Below are positions 18,204 to 25,083 of a stretch of 64,000 bases of DNA, one piece after another. Each line of letters starts with the position of its first letter. The stretch's first letter is position 1. Source of the stretch: Acidimicrobiia bacterium. GTDB taxonomy: Bacteria > Actinomycetota > Acidimicrobiia > Acidimicrobiales > CAIXPF01. The stretch is taken from the NCBI GenBank assembly GCA_947476745.1, contig CANJRG010000004.1:1-64000 (forward strand), read 5' to 3'. The position numbers were made by a program, and so were the translations under genes. The notes beneath the pieces are model-generated. The model searched no databases, was not told the origin of the DNA, and was given only the letters and a program-made list of their open reading frames with translations.

Positions 18204-18836
18204 TCAGCCGACGGAGTCGCCGACCGAGTCTTCGCTGATGGCTTCGCCATCGGAGTCCTCCGCCTCACCCGTTTCCGGGCTCTTGCGACGCTGGGCCTCC
18301 CAGACAGCCTGGGCCTTCTTGTCAGGGGCCAGCACCATGGTCATGTTCCGCCCGTCGAGTTTGGATTGCACCTCGACCCGACCGACGTGACCCACGGCCT
18401 CGGCCACGTCCTCAAGGATCTTCCGGCCGATCTCCGGGTGGTAGATCTCCCGGCCTCGGAACATAATGGTCACCTTGACCTTGTGCCCCTCGTGCAGGAA
18501 CTTCTCGACGTTGCGGGTCTTGGTTTCGAAGTCGGCCTTCCCGATCTTGGGTCGGTACTTCATCTCCTTGAGCACCACGGCGGTCTGGTTGCGACGGGAC
18601 TCCCGTTGACGCTGGGCAGCCTCGTACTTGAACTTGCCGTAGTCCATGATGCGGACCACAGGCGGGGTGGCTTTGTCCGCCACTTCGACGAGGTCGAGGT
18701 CCAACTCACGAGCCAGAGACAACGCTTCAGGCAGCGGTTTGATACCGATCTGGGACCCGTCAGCGCCCACCACACGGACTTCACGCGCTCGGATGCGCTC
18801 GTTGACTCTGGGCTCGTTCACCAGCGGCGGTGCTAT
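18204..18836 (-). CDS. infC: Translation initiation factor IF-3 (probable ATA start)
   Basis: Binds the 30S subunit and proofreads the start codon. The N-terminal domain (RVNERIRAREVRVV) and the C-terminal domain (FRGREIYHPEIGRKIL) are both clear. A GTG at 18821 is in frame but lies 24 bases from any ribosome-binding site. GAGGGGTGATC (18841-18851), nearly the full anti-16S sequence, sits 9 bases before an in-frame ATA at 18836, and a TGA stop occurs three codons earlier. ATA is therefore the likely start, giving 210 residues (M-APPLVNEPRVNERIR). In E. coli infC starts at AUU and IF-3 represses itself through that rare codon; a similar loop is inferred here. The C-terminus has an acidic tail. 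Confidence 0.93.
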   Translation of the reverse strand: MAPPLVNEPRVNERIRAREVRVVGADGSQIGIKPLPEALSLARELDLDLVEVADKATPPVVRIMDYGKFKYEAAQRQRESRRNQTAVVLKEMKYRPKIGKADFETKTRNVEKFLHEGHKVKVTIMFRGREIYHPEIGRKILEDVAEAVGHVGRVEVQSKLDGRNMTMVLAPDKKAQAVWEAQRRKSPETGEAEDSDGEAISEDSVGDSVG

Positions 18837-18840
18837 TGCT

Positions 18841-18866
18841 GATCACCCCTCATAAGCGACGCGCTT
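18841..18866 (-). promoter_or_regulatory. Near-perfect Shine-Dalgarno and small hairpin before infC
   Basis: GAGGGGTGATC (18841-18851, minus strand) differs by one base from the AGGAGGTGATC complement of the 16S rRNA tail. Directly upstream, AAGCG-CGT-CGCTT (18854-18866) can fold into a short hairpin next to it. This very strong site decides the ATA start of infC and could compensate for a poor start codon. Confidence 0.7.
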
Positions 18867-18909
18867 TTCTCCATCGATCGGGCGTCTAGTTGTGGATACG
18901 GCCCATCCC

Positions 18910-18951
18910 GTGCGCCGAAAACAGCGAACGAGCGTCGGAAAACCGACGCTC
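18910..18951 (-). terminator. Attenuator-like hairpin in the infC leader
   Basis: On the minus strand GAGCGTCGG-TTTT-CCGACGCTC (18930-18951) forms a perfect 9-bp stem with a 4-base loop. It is followed by GTTCGCTGTTTTC, whose T4 run lies about 8 bases past the stem, so it is an imperfect intrinsic terminator. Its place about 95 bases before infC suggests leader attenuation. The whole 290-base space 18837-19126 holds only this, the ribosome-binding site and presumed promoters. Confidence 0.5.
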
Positions 18952-19114
18952 GCAGCGAACTGACCCGCTTTCGACGGACCGGCACCCCTGGCAAACATCG
19001 ACCCGGCGCACCGCCAGGTGGCCGGGTGGGGGACCTGGACCGAGGCTCCCCACTTTCCGAAAATTCTTCAGTTGTCGACCGCACCGGCGAAGAACGCCGA
19101 CAAGGTGTCCTGTC

Positions 19115-19127
19115 TAGAGTAGCACCA
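19115..19127 (+). promoter_or_regulatory. -10 element for a leaderless start
   Basis: TAGAGT (19115-19120) ends exactly 6 bases before the ATG at 19127, so transcription would begin at or next to the start codon. There is no ribosome-binding site in front of the gene. No convincing -35 is visible. Confidence 0.4.
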
Positions 19128-19525
19128 TGAGCAGCTTGTGGACACCCGGCGACGAACACCCGGTGGATCGAGGCCCCGGTCAGGTGCCGACGGAGGACCC
19201 GGGCCTGACCGCCGAGCAGGAGCGGGCTCTCGCCGACGCCGCCACCGAGATGGCCGCCGTACGCCAACAACTGCTCGCCACCCCGGTCGAGGTGGTGGTC
19301 ACCAACCACATCATGGGTCTCTACGAGCTCGCCGCGATTCACCTCAACCGAGATGAACCAGACCTGGCGTCGGCACGGCTCGCCATCGACGCACTCGGCG
19401 GGGCCATGGATGGCTGCGCGGGGCGCCTCGGCGAACACGAGGCCACGTTGGTCGATGCCCGGACCCAGCTCCAGATGGCCTTCGTCAGCGTCGCCAACTG
19501 GGTCAGCGAGCAGCGATCGGGGTGA
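19127..19525 (+). CDS. Small conserved helical protein (DUF1844-like)
   Basis: 132-residue soluble protein, predicted mostly helical, with no signal peptide. The stretch DLASARLAIDALGGAMDG resembles the QARLAID core of DUF1844 proteins, often found beside infC or ribosomal genes; that assignment is tentative. It has an acidic/Pro-rich N-terminus (1-30) and a conserved-looking block from TPVEVVVTNHIMGLYELAAIHL. It diverges from infC and ends 23 bases inside the 3' end of the hisG-coupled gene. Its function is unknown. Confidence 0.75.
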   Translation: MSSLWTPGDEHPVDRGPGQVPTEDPGLTAEQERALADAATEMAAVRQQLLATPVEVVVTNHIMGLYELAAIHLNRDEPDLASARLAIDALGGAMDGCAGRLGEHEATLVDARTQLQMAFVSVANWVSEQRSG

Positions 19526-19748
19526 ACCCGGCGGCAGGGACGATGCCCGCAGCCTCCCAACGACCGTGCAGACCAGCCACCAGCCGGTAGCGCACGTCGG
19601 TACCGACATCGACGGTCCGACTTCCGTTGGCGATGGCCACGCAATGGAACCCCACCATCGCCTCGTCGGCACCGGCGATCTGACCGAGCCCTATGGCCGT
19701 ATCGAAGGCCGTCACGACGCCGTGCCGGTCGTCGCTGCCGAGGTTCAC
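19503..19748 (-). CDS. Divergent cold-shock-like (OB-fold) protein
   Basis: 81-residue protein that aligns by eye with cold-shock domains: VVTAFDTAIGLGQI for the KWFNxxKGFGFI strand, GFHCVAI for FVHFSAI, VGTDVRYRLV for EGQxVxFxV and LHGRWEAAGI for the closing strand. Most aromatic RNA-stacking residues of RNP1 and RNP2 are replaced, so nucleic-acid binding may be weak or altered. The GTG start overlaps the hisG stop as GTGA, implying translational coupling. Its role beside histidine synthesis is unknown. Confidence 0.75.
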   Translation of the reverse strand: MNLGSDDRHGVVTAFDTAIGLGQIAGADEAMVGFHCVAIANGSRTVDVGTDVRYRLVAGLHGRWEAAGIVPAAGFTPIAAR

Positions 19749-20620
19749 GGAATGATCTTGAGGATCGGCATCTCGAGGATGTCGCTCGCACCGAGCTCGA
19801 GCAGGCGCGGGATGAGCGTGTTGATCCCGGCCTTCGGGACCACCGACTCCACTGCGTAGCCGCTATCGCCGTACAACTCGTTCACCGTGGGCGACTTGGC
19901 CGCCGGCATCTCGGCGATGACCGCATCGAGGCGGTCCTTGGGCACGTTCAGCTTCAGCAGCACCCGACCCCGCGCATCGAGGGAGCCCATCAACAGCGTG
20001 CGGAGCTGCGCCATGGCGTGGGCCTTGGCCGGATCGGCGGCCGCTGCCGGGTTGGCCACCAGCTCGGTGTAGGACGTGACGATAGTGTCAATGATCTTCA
20101 GGCCGGCCGCCCGCAACGCCCGGCCGGTCTCGGTGATGTCGACCACGCAATCGACGATGTCGGGGATCTTGGCCTCGGTGGCGCCATAGGACAGCCGGAT
20201 GTCGGCGTCGATGCCGCGATCGGCGAAGAACCGGCGGGTGAGGTTCGGGTACTCGGTGGAGACCCGCAGGCCATGCGCAAGGTCATTGACGGACGTGGCA
20301 GGCGAGTCCTGCTGGACGGCCACCACGATGCGCACCGGGTTCGACGTGGCCTTCGAATACTTCAGTTCGCCCAAGGACACGACATCGGCGCCGGTCTCCT
20401 CGACCCAGTCGCGGCCGGTGATGCCCAGATCGAAAAGGCCCTCGGCGACATAGAGCGGAATCTCCTGCGGGCGCAGGATGCGCACGTCGATGATCCTGGG
20501 GTCGTCGACGGTGGCCCTGTAGTCGACCGAGGACGAACGATTGACCGCCAGGTCGGCAGCCTCGAACAGCTCGAGCGTCGCCTTCTCCAACGAACCCTTG
20601 GGCAGCACCAACTTCAGCAC
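19745..20620 (-). CDS. hisG: ATP phosphoribosyltransferase (long form)
   Basis: First step of histidine synthesis: joins ATP and PRPP. The 291-residue protein is the long, HisZ-independent form with a C-terminal regulatory (PII-like) domain that binds histidine (about 210-291). Motifs include LVLPKGSLEKATLELF, DLGITGRDWVEE and DIVDCVVDITETGRAL. The GTG start is only 6 bases from TAGGGT, so the message may be leaderless. hisE, often adjacent, is not here. The coupled downstream gene is the cold-shock-like protein. Confidence 0.96.
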   Translation of the reverse strand: MLKLVLPKGSLEKATLELFEAADLAVNRSSSVDYRATVDDPRIIDVRILRPQEIPLYVAEGLFDLGITGRDWVEETGADVVSLGELKYSKATSNPVRIVVAVQQDSPATSVNDLAHGLRVSTEYPNLTRRFFADRGIDADIRLSYGATEAKIPDIVDCVVDITETGRALRAAGLKIIDTIVTSYTELVANPAAAADPAKAHAMAQLRTLLMGSLDARGRVLLKLNVPKDRLDAVIAEMPAAKSPTVNELYGDSGYAVESVVPKAGINTLIPRLLELGASDILEMPILKIIP

Positions 20621-20713
20621 GGCGGCACCCTACCGGCCGGACCGTCCTGCAACCGAAGCAGATGCGTCACACCTGTGGCCCGGCGGCGCCACGGGGCCCG
20701 GCCGGCGGCGCGC

Positions 20714-21208
20714 TCAGTGCTCCGTCGGCTGGTCGGCGAGCAGGCGCAGCGCGTGGGGCAGCACGTCGAGCACGGCACCGAGGCACTCCTCCGCGCCCTT
20801 CGGTGAGCCCGGCGTATTGAGGATGAGCGATCGGCCGGCCGTTCCGGCCACGCCCCGGGACAGCCGGCCCGGCCCGGGGTTGACCGCACGTGTCGCCTCC
20901 GCCAAGCCGGGCGCTTCTCGTTCGATGACAGTGCGGGTGGCCTCCGGGGTGAGATCACGCGGGCCGAACCCGGTGCCACCGGTGGTCACGATCAACCCGG
21001 CGAAGCCTGAGGCCATCTCCCGCAGGGCGTCGCCGACTGAGGCCACGCCGTCGGCGACGACACGGCGTTCGACAATCGCGAAGCCGACGCTCTCGAGCAA
21101 GGCCACCAGTACCTCACCCGAACGATCGACCCGGGTGCCGGCCACGACACCGTCGGATGCGGTGAGCACCTTGGCCGCCAATCCCTCGGCCGGACGCGAT
21201 GTCGACAT
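20714..21208 (-). CDS. Molybdopterin adenylyltransferase-type protein (MogA/MoaB)
   Basis: Predicted to adenylylate molybdopterin before molybdenum insertion. The 164 residues match MogA/MoaB in length. They contain the nucleotide/molybdopterin-binding motif TTGGTGFGPRDLTPEAT and LNTPGSPKGAEE. No other molybdenum-cofactor gene is in the window, so the exact role (MogA or MoaB) stays open. It lies between rsmB and hisG with about 75-95 bases on either side. Confidence 0.9.
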   Translation of the reverse strand: MSTSRPAEGLAAKVLTASDGVVAGTRVDRSGEVLVALLESVGFAIVERRVVADGVASVGDALREMASGFAGLIVTTGGTGFGPRDLTPEATRTVIEREAPGLAEATRAVNPGPGRLSRGVAGTAGRSLILNTPGSPKGAEECLGAVLDVLPHALRLLADQPTEH

Positions 21209-21283
21209 GGACCGCTCTCCCCTGCTCGTCTGCCGGGCTGGTTCACCCGGGCTGGTCCGTCCTGGCTGGTCCAGCCGGGTGTT

Positions 21284-22444
21284 CTACCCGACCAGCTCGT
21301 CGTTGCCGTGCGGCCTGCGCAATCGCAGAACGTACATCCCATCGGTCCCCGCGGCCTGTGGGAGCAACAACCACCCCCGCCCCGAGGCAGCCCACGGGCT
21401 GTCGAGGCCCTCCGCCGGGCGCAGGAAGGGATGGGCCCCCGCGAGATGATCGTCGACGCCCCTCGTCTCCAGCGCCGACAGGGTGCAGACGCTGTAGACC
21501 AACAGGCCGCCGGGCGCGAGCACGCGCACGGCCTCGTCGACGAGGCGGCGCTGCAGCTCGGCCAGGCGCACGAGCGCGTCGGCCTCGATGCGCCACCGGG
21601 CGTCGGGCCGACGACGCAACGCGCCGAGACCGCTGCACGGCGCGTCGACCAGCACACGGTCGAAACAACCGTCCCGGAAGGGCAACTGTGCCGCATCGGC
21701 CCCGATGACGGCCACCCGGCTGCCCAGGCGTTCGACGTTGCGACGCATCAAGCGAGCCCGCGATAACCGCAAATCCCCGGCCACCACCTCCGGCAGCCCT
21801 TTCGAACGGCCCGACGCCAGCGCCGTGGCCTTGCCGCCGGGAGCCGCACAGACGTCGAGAACCCGCATGGCGTCGTCGGCCTCGAGCGCAGCAGCCACCC
21901 ACTGCGACGCCAGATCCTGGACATAGCCGTCGCCACGCTCGGTGACCGGCGGCGGCTCGTTCATCACCTGCAAGGCGCCCGCAGCATCGGCCGGGCCGAG
22001 ATCCAGACTGAGCCGCTCGACGATCCAGTCGGGATAGCTGAGGGCGGTCGCGGGGTCCGGCCAGTGCGGTGGATGGGCGGCAAGACGACGCAGGACTGCA
22101 TTGACCAGACCACTGGTCTTACGACCGACCGCGTCGACCGTGGCACTCACCGCTGCGTGAGGCGGCGTACGCATGAACAGCAACTGGTAGGCGCCGAGGC
22201 GCAGCGCGGCGCGGGTGGGCGGGTCGAGCGGCCGCAGGACGTAGGGCTCGATCGCCGCGTCGCAGGCACGACGCATTCGGGTCGTGCCGTAGACCAGCTC
22301 GGTGGCGAACCGGCGGTCCTCTGCGGAGAGTCGGCTCTTCTCGAGCAGCCCGGGAAGGACGAGGTTGGCGTACGCGCCGTCCTGGTCGATGCGCACCAAG
22401 GCGTCGACGGCCAGCCGACGGGCGGAGGAACCTGCGGGGCTCAT
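21284..22444 (-). CDS. rsmB: 16S rRNA (cytosine-967-C5)-methyltransferase
   Basis: SAM-dependent RNA m5C methyltransferase. The 386-residue product has an N-terminal NusB-like RNA-binding domain (1-140, ARRLAVDALVRIDQDGAYAN...) and a Rossmann methyltransferase domain. That domain has DVCAAPGGKATALAS (SAM site), the release cysteine in DAPCSGLGALRRRPDARWR and the catalytic cysteine in YSVCTLSALE. The ATG at 22444 overlaps the fmt stop as ATGA; the longer frame to 22546 lies inside fmt. Confidence 0.95.
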   Translation of the reverse strand: MSPAGSSARRLAVDALVRIDQDGAYANLVLPGLLEKSRLSAEDRRFATELVYGTTRMRRACDAAIEPYVLRPLDPPTRAALRLGAYQLLFMRTPPHAAVSATVDAVGRKTSGLVNAVLRRLAAHPPHWPDPATALSYPDWIVERLSLDLGPADAAGALQVMNEPPPVTERGDGYVQDLASQWVAAALEADDAMRVLDVCAAPGGKATALASGRSKGLPEVVAGDLRLSRARLMRRNVERLGSRVAVIGADAAQLPFRDGCFDRVLVDAPCSGLGALRRRPDARWRIEADALVRLAELQRRLVDEAVRVLAPGGLLVYSVCTLSALETRGVDDHLAGAHPFLRPAEGLDSPWAASGRGWLLLPQAAGTDGMYVLRLRRPHGNDELVG

Positions 22445-23379
22445 GAACCCAGCATCTCCCCCGGCTTGGGCTGTGCGCCGTTGCGCCAGGCCGGTGCGTC
22501 GAGCCGGGCCCGACCCTCGGGCTGTAGCAGGCCCAGAGCCAACCATCCGACGCCGGTGGCCACGCGAAGCGTGCCGTCCACGAGGGCCAGTTCGCCCGGG
22601 ACGGACGTGTCGGCGCCGGCCGCAGCTCCCTCGCCGGATGGGTGCGGAACAACCGTCGCCTCGTGGACCAGCAAACGCTTACCCCGGAAGGTGGTCCATG
22701 CACGTCCCACCCGAACGGTCCGCACCAACTCGACCGCTGGTCGCGCCCACACGAGCTGCAGCTCGTGTGGGTCGATCTTGGCCGCGTACACCGGCTCGCC
22801 GCCCTGCGGTACCGGCACGCCGAAACCGTCGCGCAAGCAAGCCAACAGGAGATCGGTCCCCAACGAGACCAGTCGGCCGCGCAGGCCCTCGAGGGTGTCG
22901 TCGGGCCCGATCGGCACCTCCGCCGACCGGTAGACCCCGCCGGTATCGAGACCCTTTTCTAGCGCCATGACACACACCCCGGTGCGTCCGTCGCCGGCGA
23001 GCAGTGCCCGTTCCACCGGCGCAGCGCCTCGCCAACGTGGCAGCAGGGAGAAGTGAAGGTTCACGAACGGCAGGCGGGCCAACAAGTGCGGCTTGATGAT
23101 CCGACCGTAGGCGACCACCACCCCGAGATCGGCCGGCACCTCCAGCAGCGCCTCGACGTCGTCGGTGACGGCGAGTCCCAACTCGAGCGCGGCGGCCTTG
23201 ACCGGGCTCGGCGACAACCCAGCCCCCCGACCACGGCGCCGATCGGAGCGTGACACCACCAGGGGCACCTCGAAACCCGCCGCAATCAGCGCACGGAGCG
23301 GGGAGACCGCCAGCTCCGGCGAGCCGAGGTAGACCAGGCACGTCGAACGGGCGGGTGGGGTGGGCAGTGGGTGGTCCAC
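22441..23379 (-). CDS. fmt: Methionyl-tRNA formyltransferase
   Basis: Formylates initiator Met-tRNA using 10-formyl-THF. The 312-residue protein has LVYLGSPELAVSPL, the catalytic Asn/His in NLHFSLLPRWRGAAP and the catalytic Asp in EKGLDTGGVY, then a C-terminal OB-like domain. The GTG start has no ribosome-binding site but lies 9 bases from TAGTGT. The usual neighbour def (deformylase) is absent. It overlaps rsmB by 4 bases and diverges from an RNA methyltransferase gene. Confidence 0.96.
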   Translation of the reverse strand: MDHPLPTPPARSTCLVYLGSPELAVSPLRALIAAGFEVPLVVSRSDRRRGRGAGLSPSPVKAAALELGLAVTDDVEALLEVPADLGVVVAYGRIIKPHLLARLPFVNLHFSLLPRWRGAAPVERALLAGDGRTGVCVMALEKGLDTGGVYRSAEVPIGPDDTLEGLRGRLVSLGTDLLLACLRDGFGVPVPQGGEPVYAAKIDPHELQLVWARPAVELVRTVRVGRAWTTFRGKRLLVHEATVVPHPSGEGAAAGADTSVPGELALVDGTLRVATGVGWLALGLLQPEGRARLDAPAWRNGAQPKPGEMLGS

Positions 23380-23388
23380 GACTGCTCG

Positions 23389-23398
23389 ACACTAGCGT
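23389..23398. promoter_or_regulatory. Shared bidirectional promoter (overlapping -10 elements)
   Basis: ACACTAGCGT reads TAGTGT on the minus strand (23389-23394) and TAGCGT on the plus strand (23393-23398); the two -10 hexamers share the same central TA. Each ends exactly 9 bases before a start codon: fmt GTG at 23379 and the methyltransferase ATG at 23408. The whole divergent space is 28 bases. No -35 is convincing on either side. Confidence 0.5.
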
Positions 23399-23407
23399 GG
23401 CGTCGCC

Positions 23408-24061
23408 ATGTCCCCCACCGAGCGTTTCGCCCCCGAGCACCCCGAGCACTACTTCGCCGACGATCCGGGGGCGTCGTCGCAACGACGGGAGGTCGTGCTG
23501 CACCTCCCCGACGGACAGCTTGCTCTGACCACCGACCGGGGCGTGTTCTCCGCCGACGAGGTCGACGTGGGCACCCGCTACCTCCTGCTCGACGCCCCGA
23601 TGCCACCCATTGACCGGCCCGTGACCGTTGCCGATGTCGGCTGCGGCTACGGCCCGATCGCCCTGACCCTGGCCCGGCGCTGCCCGCAGGCCCGGGTCAT
23701 CGCTGTCGACGTCAACCGTCGGGCCCGCCAGCTGTGCCGCGACAACGCCGTTCGGGCCACGCTCGGCAACGTCGTGGTGGCCGGGCCCGACGAGGTGGAT
23801 CCTGCAGAGCGGCTCGACGCCTTCTACGCCAACCCGCCGATCAGGATCGGGAAGGCCGCGCTGCACCAGCTGCTGACAAGCTGGCTGGAGCGCCTCCACC
23901 CAGACGGTTACGCGGTGCTCGTGGTGCACAAGCACCTCGGCTCCGATTCTCTGCAGGCCTGGCTCGAGCAGAGCGGCTACCGCGCCGTTCGGCTCGGCTC
24001 CCGCCTCGGCTACCGCCTGCTCGAGGTCCGACCCAGCCCCGCTGAGGAGCCACTGCCATGA
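23408..24061 (+). CDS. RsmC-like class I RNA methyltransferase
   Basis: SAM-dependent methyltransferase of the MTS/RsmC (16S guanine-N2) family. The 217 residues include VADVGCGYGPIALTLARRCP (SAM motif I), AVDVNRRARQLCRDNA (motif II) and the catalytic-type NPPIRIGK (motif IV), which suits exocyclic amine methylation. It lacks the N-terminal half of E. coli RsmC, as in many shorter relatives. The stop overlaps the next start as ATGA. The exact RNA target is unknown. Confidence 0.88.
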   Translation: MSPTERFAPEHPEHYFADDPGASSQRREVVLHLPDGQLALTTDRGVFSADEVDVGTRYLLLDAPMPPIDRPVTVADVGCGYGPIALTLARRCPQARVIAVDVNRRARQLCRDNAVRATLGNVVVAGPDEVDPAERLDAFYANPPIRIGKAALHQLLTSWLERLHPDGYAVLVVHKHLGSDSLQAWLEQSGYRAVRLGSRLGYRLLEVRPSPAEEPLP

Positions 24062-24654
24062 ACGACCGGCGCACCAAGCAGCCCACGACCGGGCTCGACC
24101 CCGCTCGAAAGCCGCTCGACCCGACCGGGCTGAAGCGACTGCACCGGACCTGGCGCCGGCAGACCAACGGCCGGCTCGGGTTGATCCTCGACGGCGTGGC
24201 CAACCCGTTCAACCTGGGCACCATCGTGCGCCATGCCGCGGCGTACAAGGTCGAACGGGCGTGGCTGGTCGGCAGCCCCGAGGCCTTTGACCACCCCCGG
24301 TTCCACAAGACTGCCATGGGTACGGAGCGATTCGTCTCGTGGTCCGTGGTGGCCACCGCGGGCGAAGCCCTACGCGAAGCGCGTGACGCCGGTTTCCGGC
24401 CCATCGGCGTCGAGCTCAACGGCGCCGCCGAGCCGCTGTTCAACGTGGAGCTAACCAACGGGGTAGCTCTGGTCGTCGGCCACGAGGAGCGGGGTCTGTC
24501 CAAGGCCATGCTCGAGGGCTGCGATGCGTTCACCTTCGCCCCCCAGGTCGGCAAGGTGGGCTCGCTGAACGTCGCTGCCGCCACAGCCATCGCCCTCTAC
24601 GAAGCCCGCCGCCAGGAGTGGACCAGGCCCGCCGGGCCGGACGAGCAGTCCTGA
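24058..24654 (+). CDS. TrmH-type tRNA/rRNA ribose methyltransferase
   Basis: SPOUT-class 2'-O-methyltransferase, closest to tRNA (Gm18) TrmH. The 198-residue protein has LILDGVANPFNLGTIVRHA (motif 1), VVGHEERGLSKAML (motif 2) and KVGSLNVAAATAIALYE (motif 3). It is translationally coupled (ATGA) to the RsmC-like gene. It ends about 30 bases from the convergent WXG100 gene, with no obvious terminator. Confidence 0.9.
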   Translation: MNDRRTKQPTTGLDPARKPLDPTGLKRLHRTWRRQTNGRLGLILDGVANPFNLGTIVRHAAAYKVERAWLVGSPEAFDHPRFHKTAMGTERFVSWSVVATAGEALREARDAGFRPIGVELNGAAEPLFNVELTNGVALVVGHEERGLSKAMLEGCDAFTFAPQVGKVGSLNVAAATAIALYEARRQEWTRPAGPDEQS

Positions 24655-24685
24655 CCCGGCGGCGCCTCCCGGGCGCGCTACCGGC

Positions 24686-24967
24686 TCAGCCGGCACCACC
24701 GGCGGCCTGGATGTTCTGCTGGACGACGGCCAGGCGCTCGCGCAGTTCAGCCAGATCGACCAGAAGGCGCTGCAGGTCAGCCTTGGTCTGACCCCATACC
24801 GATCGGAACTGCAAGGCGAGCGGGCCGTCCCAATTGGTCACGTCACCGGCGGTGTCACCGGCACCCGCAAGCGCCTGGATCTGCTCGGCGAGGCCCCCAT
24901 TGATGACCGCCGCCATCGTGGCGATGGCCCCGATGGCCTCGGGTGTGGACTTGATGATCGCTGACAT
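24686..24967 (-). CDS. WXG100 (ESAT-6-like) secretion substrate
   Basis: 93-residue helical-hairpin protein of the WXG100 family. The turn motif is W-D-G (about 47-49, NWDGPLALQF) between two predicted helices; residues 60-85 are heptad-like. The ATG at 24967 has GGAGGCGGAACAC in front, so the longer frame into the upstream palindrome is not used. It lies directly downstream of the FtsK/EccC-type ATPase gene, its likely export motor. No C-terminal YxxxD/E export motif is visible, which may mean it exports with a partner not encoded here. Confidence 0.85.
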   Translation of the reverse strand: MSAIIKSTPEAIGAIATMAAVINGGLAEQIQALAGAGDTAGDVTNWDGPLALQFRSVWGQTKADLQRLLVDLAELRERLAVVQQNIQAAGGAG

Positions 24968-25024
24968 GTGTTCCGCCTCCATGAGTGGGCCGGCGCGTCG
25001 TTGCGCCAGTACCCATCTTGACGA

Positions 25025-25046
25025 GTTGTGCATGATATTGCACAAC
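25025..25046. promoter_or_regulatory. 22-bp palindrome before the WXG100 gene
   Basis: Arms GTTGTGCA and TGCACAAC are perfect inverted repeats around a 6-base TGATAT. The block is strikingly A+T-rich for this region and lies 58 bases before the WXG100 start, in the 87 bases between it and the ATPase gene. It looks like a dimeric repressor or activator site on a separate promoter for the WXG100 gene. Confidence 0.55.
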
Positions 25047-25054
25047 ATTTACCG

Positions 25055-25083
25055 TTATGCCTCCTGCGATGCGGGAGGCATAA
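25055..25083 (-). terminator. Hairpin spanning the eccC stop codon
   Basis: Perfect 10-bp arms TTATGCCTCC and GGAGGCATAA enclose a 9-base centre; the TAA stop of the ATPase gene lies in the distal arm. No T-run follows on the minus strand, so it may act as an mRNA 3'-end stabiliser or processing site rather than a true intrinsic terminator. Confidence 0.4.

Noticed and set aside
24968..25048. A longer WXG100 protein starting at 25048
   Set aside because: The extra residues would be encoded by the palindrome region; the ATG at 24967 has a good ribosome-binding site and gives the family length.
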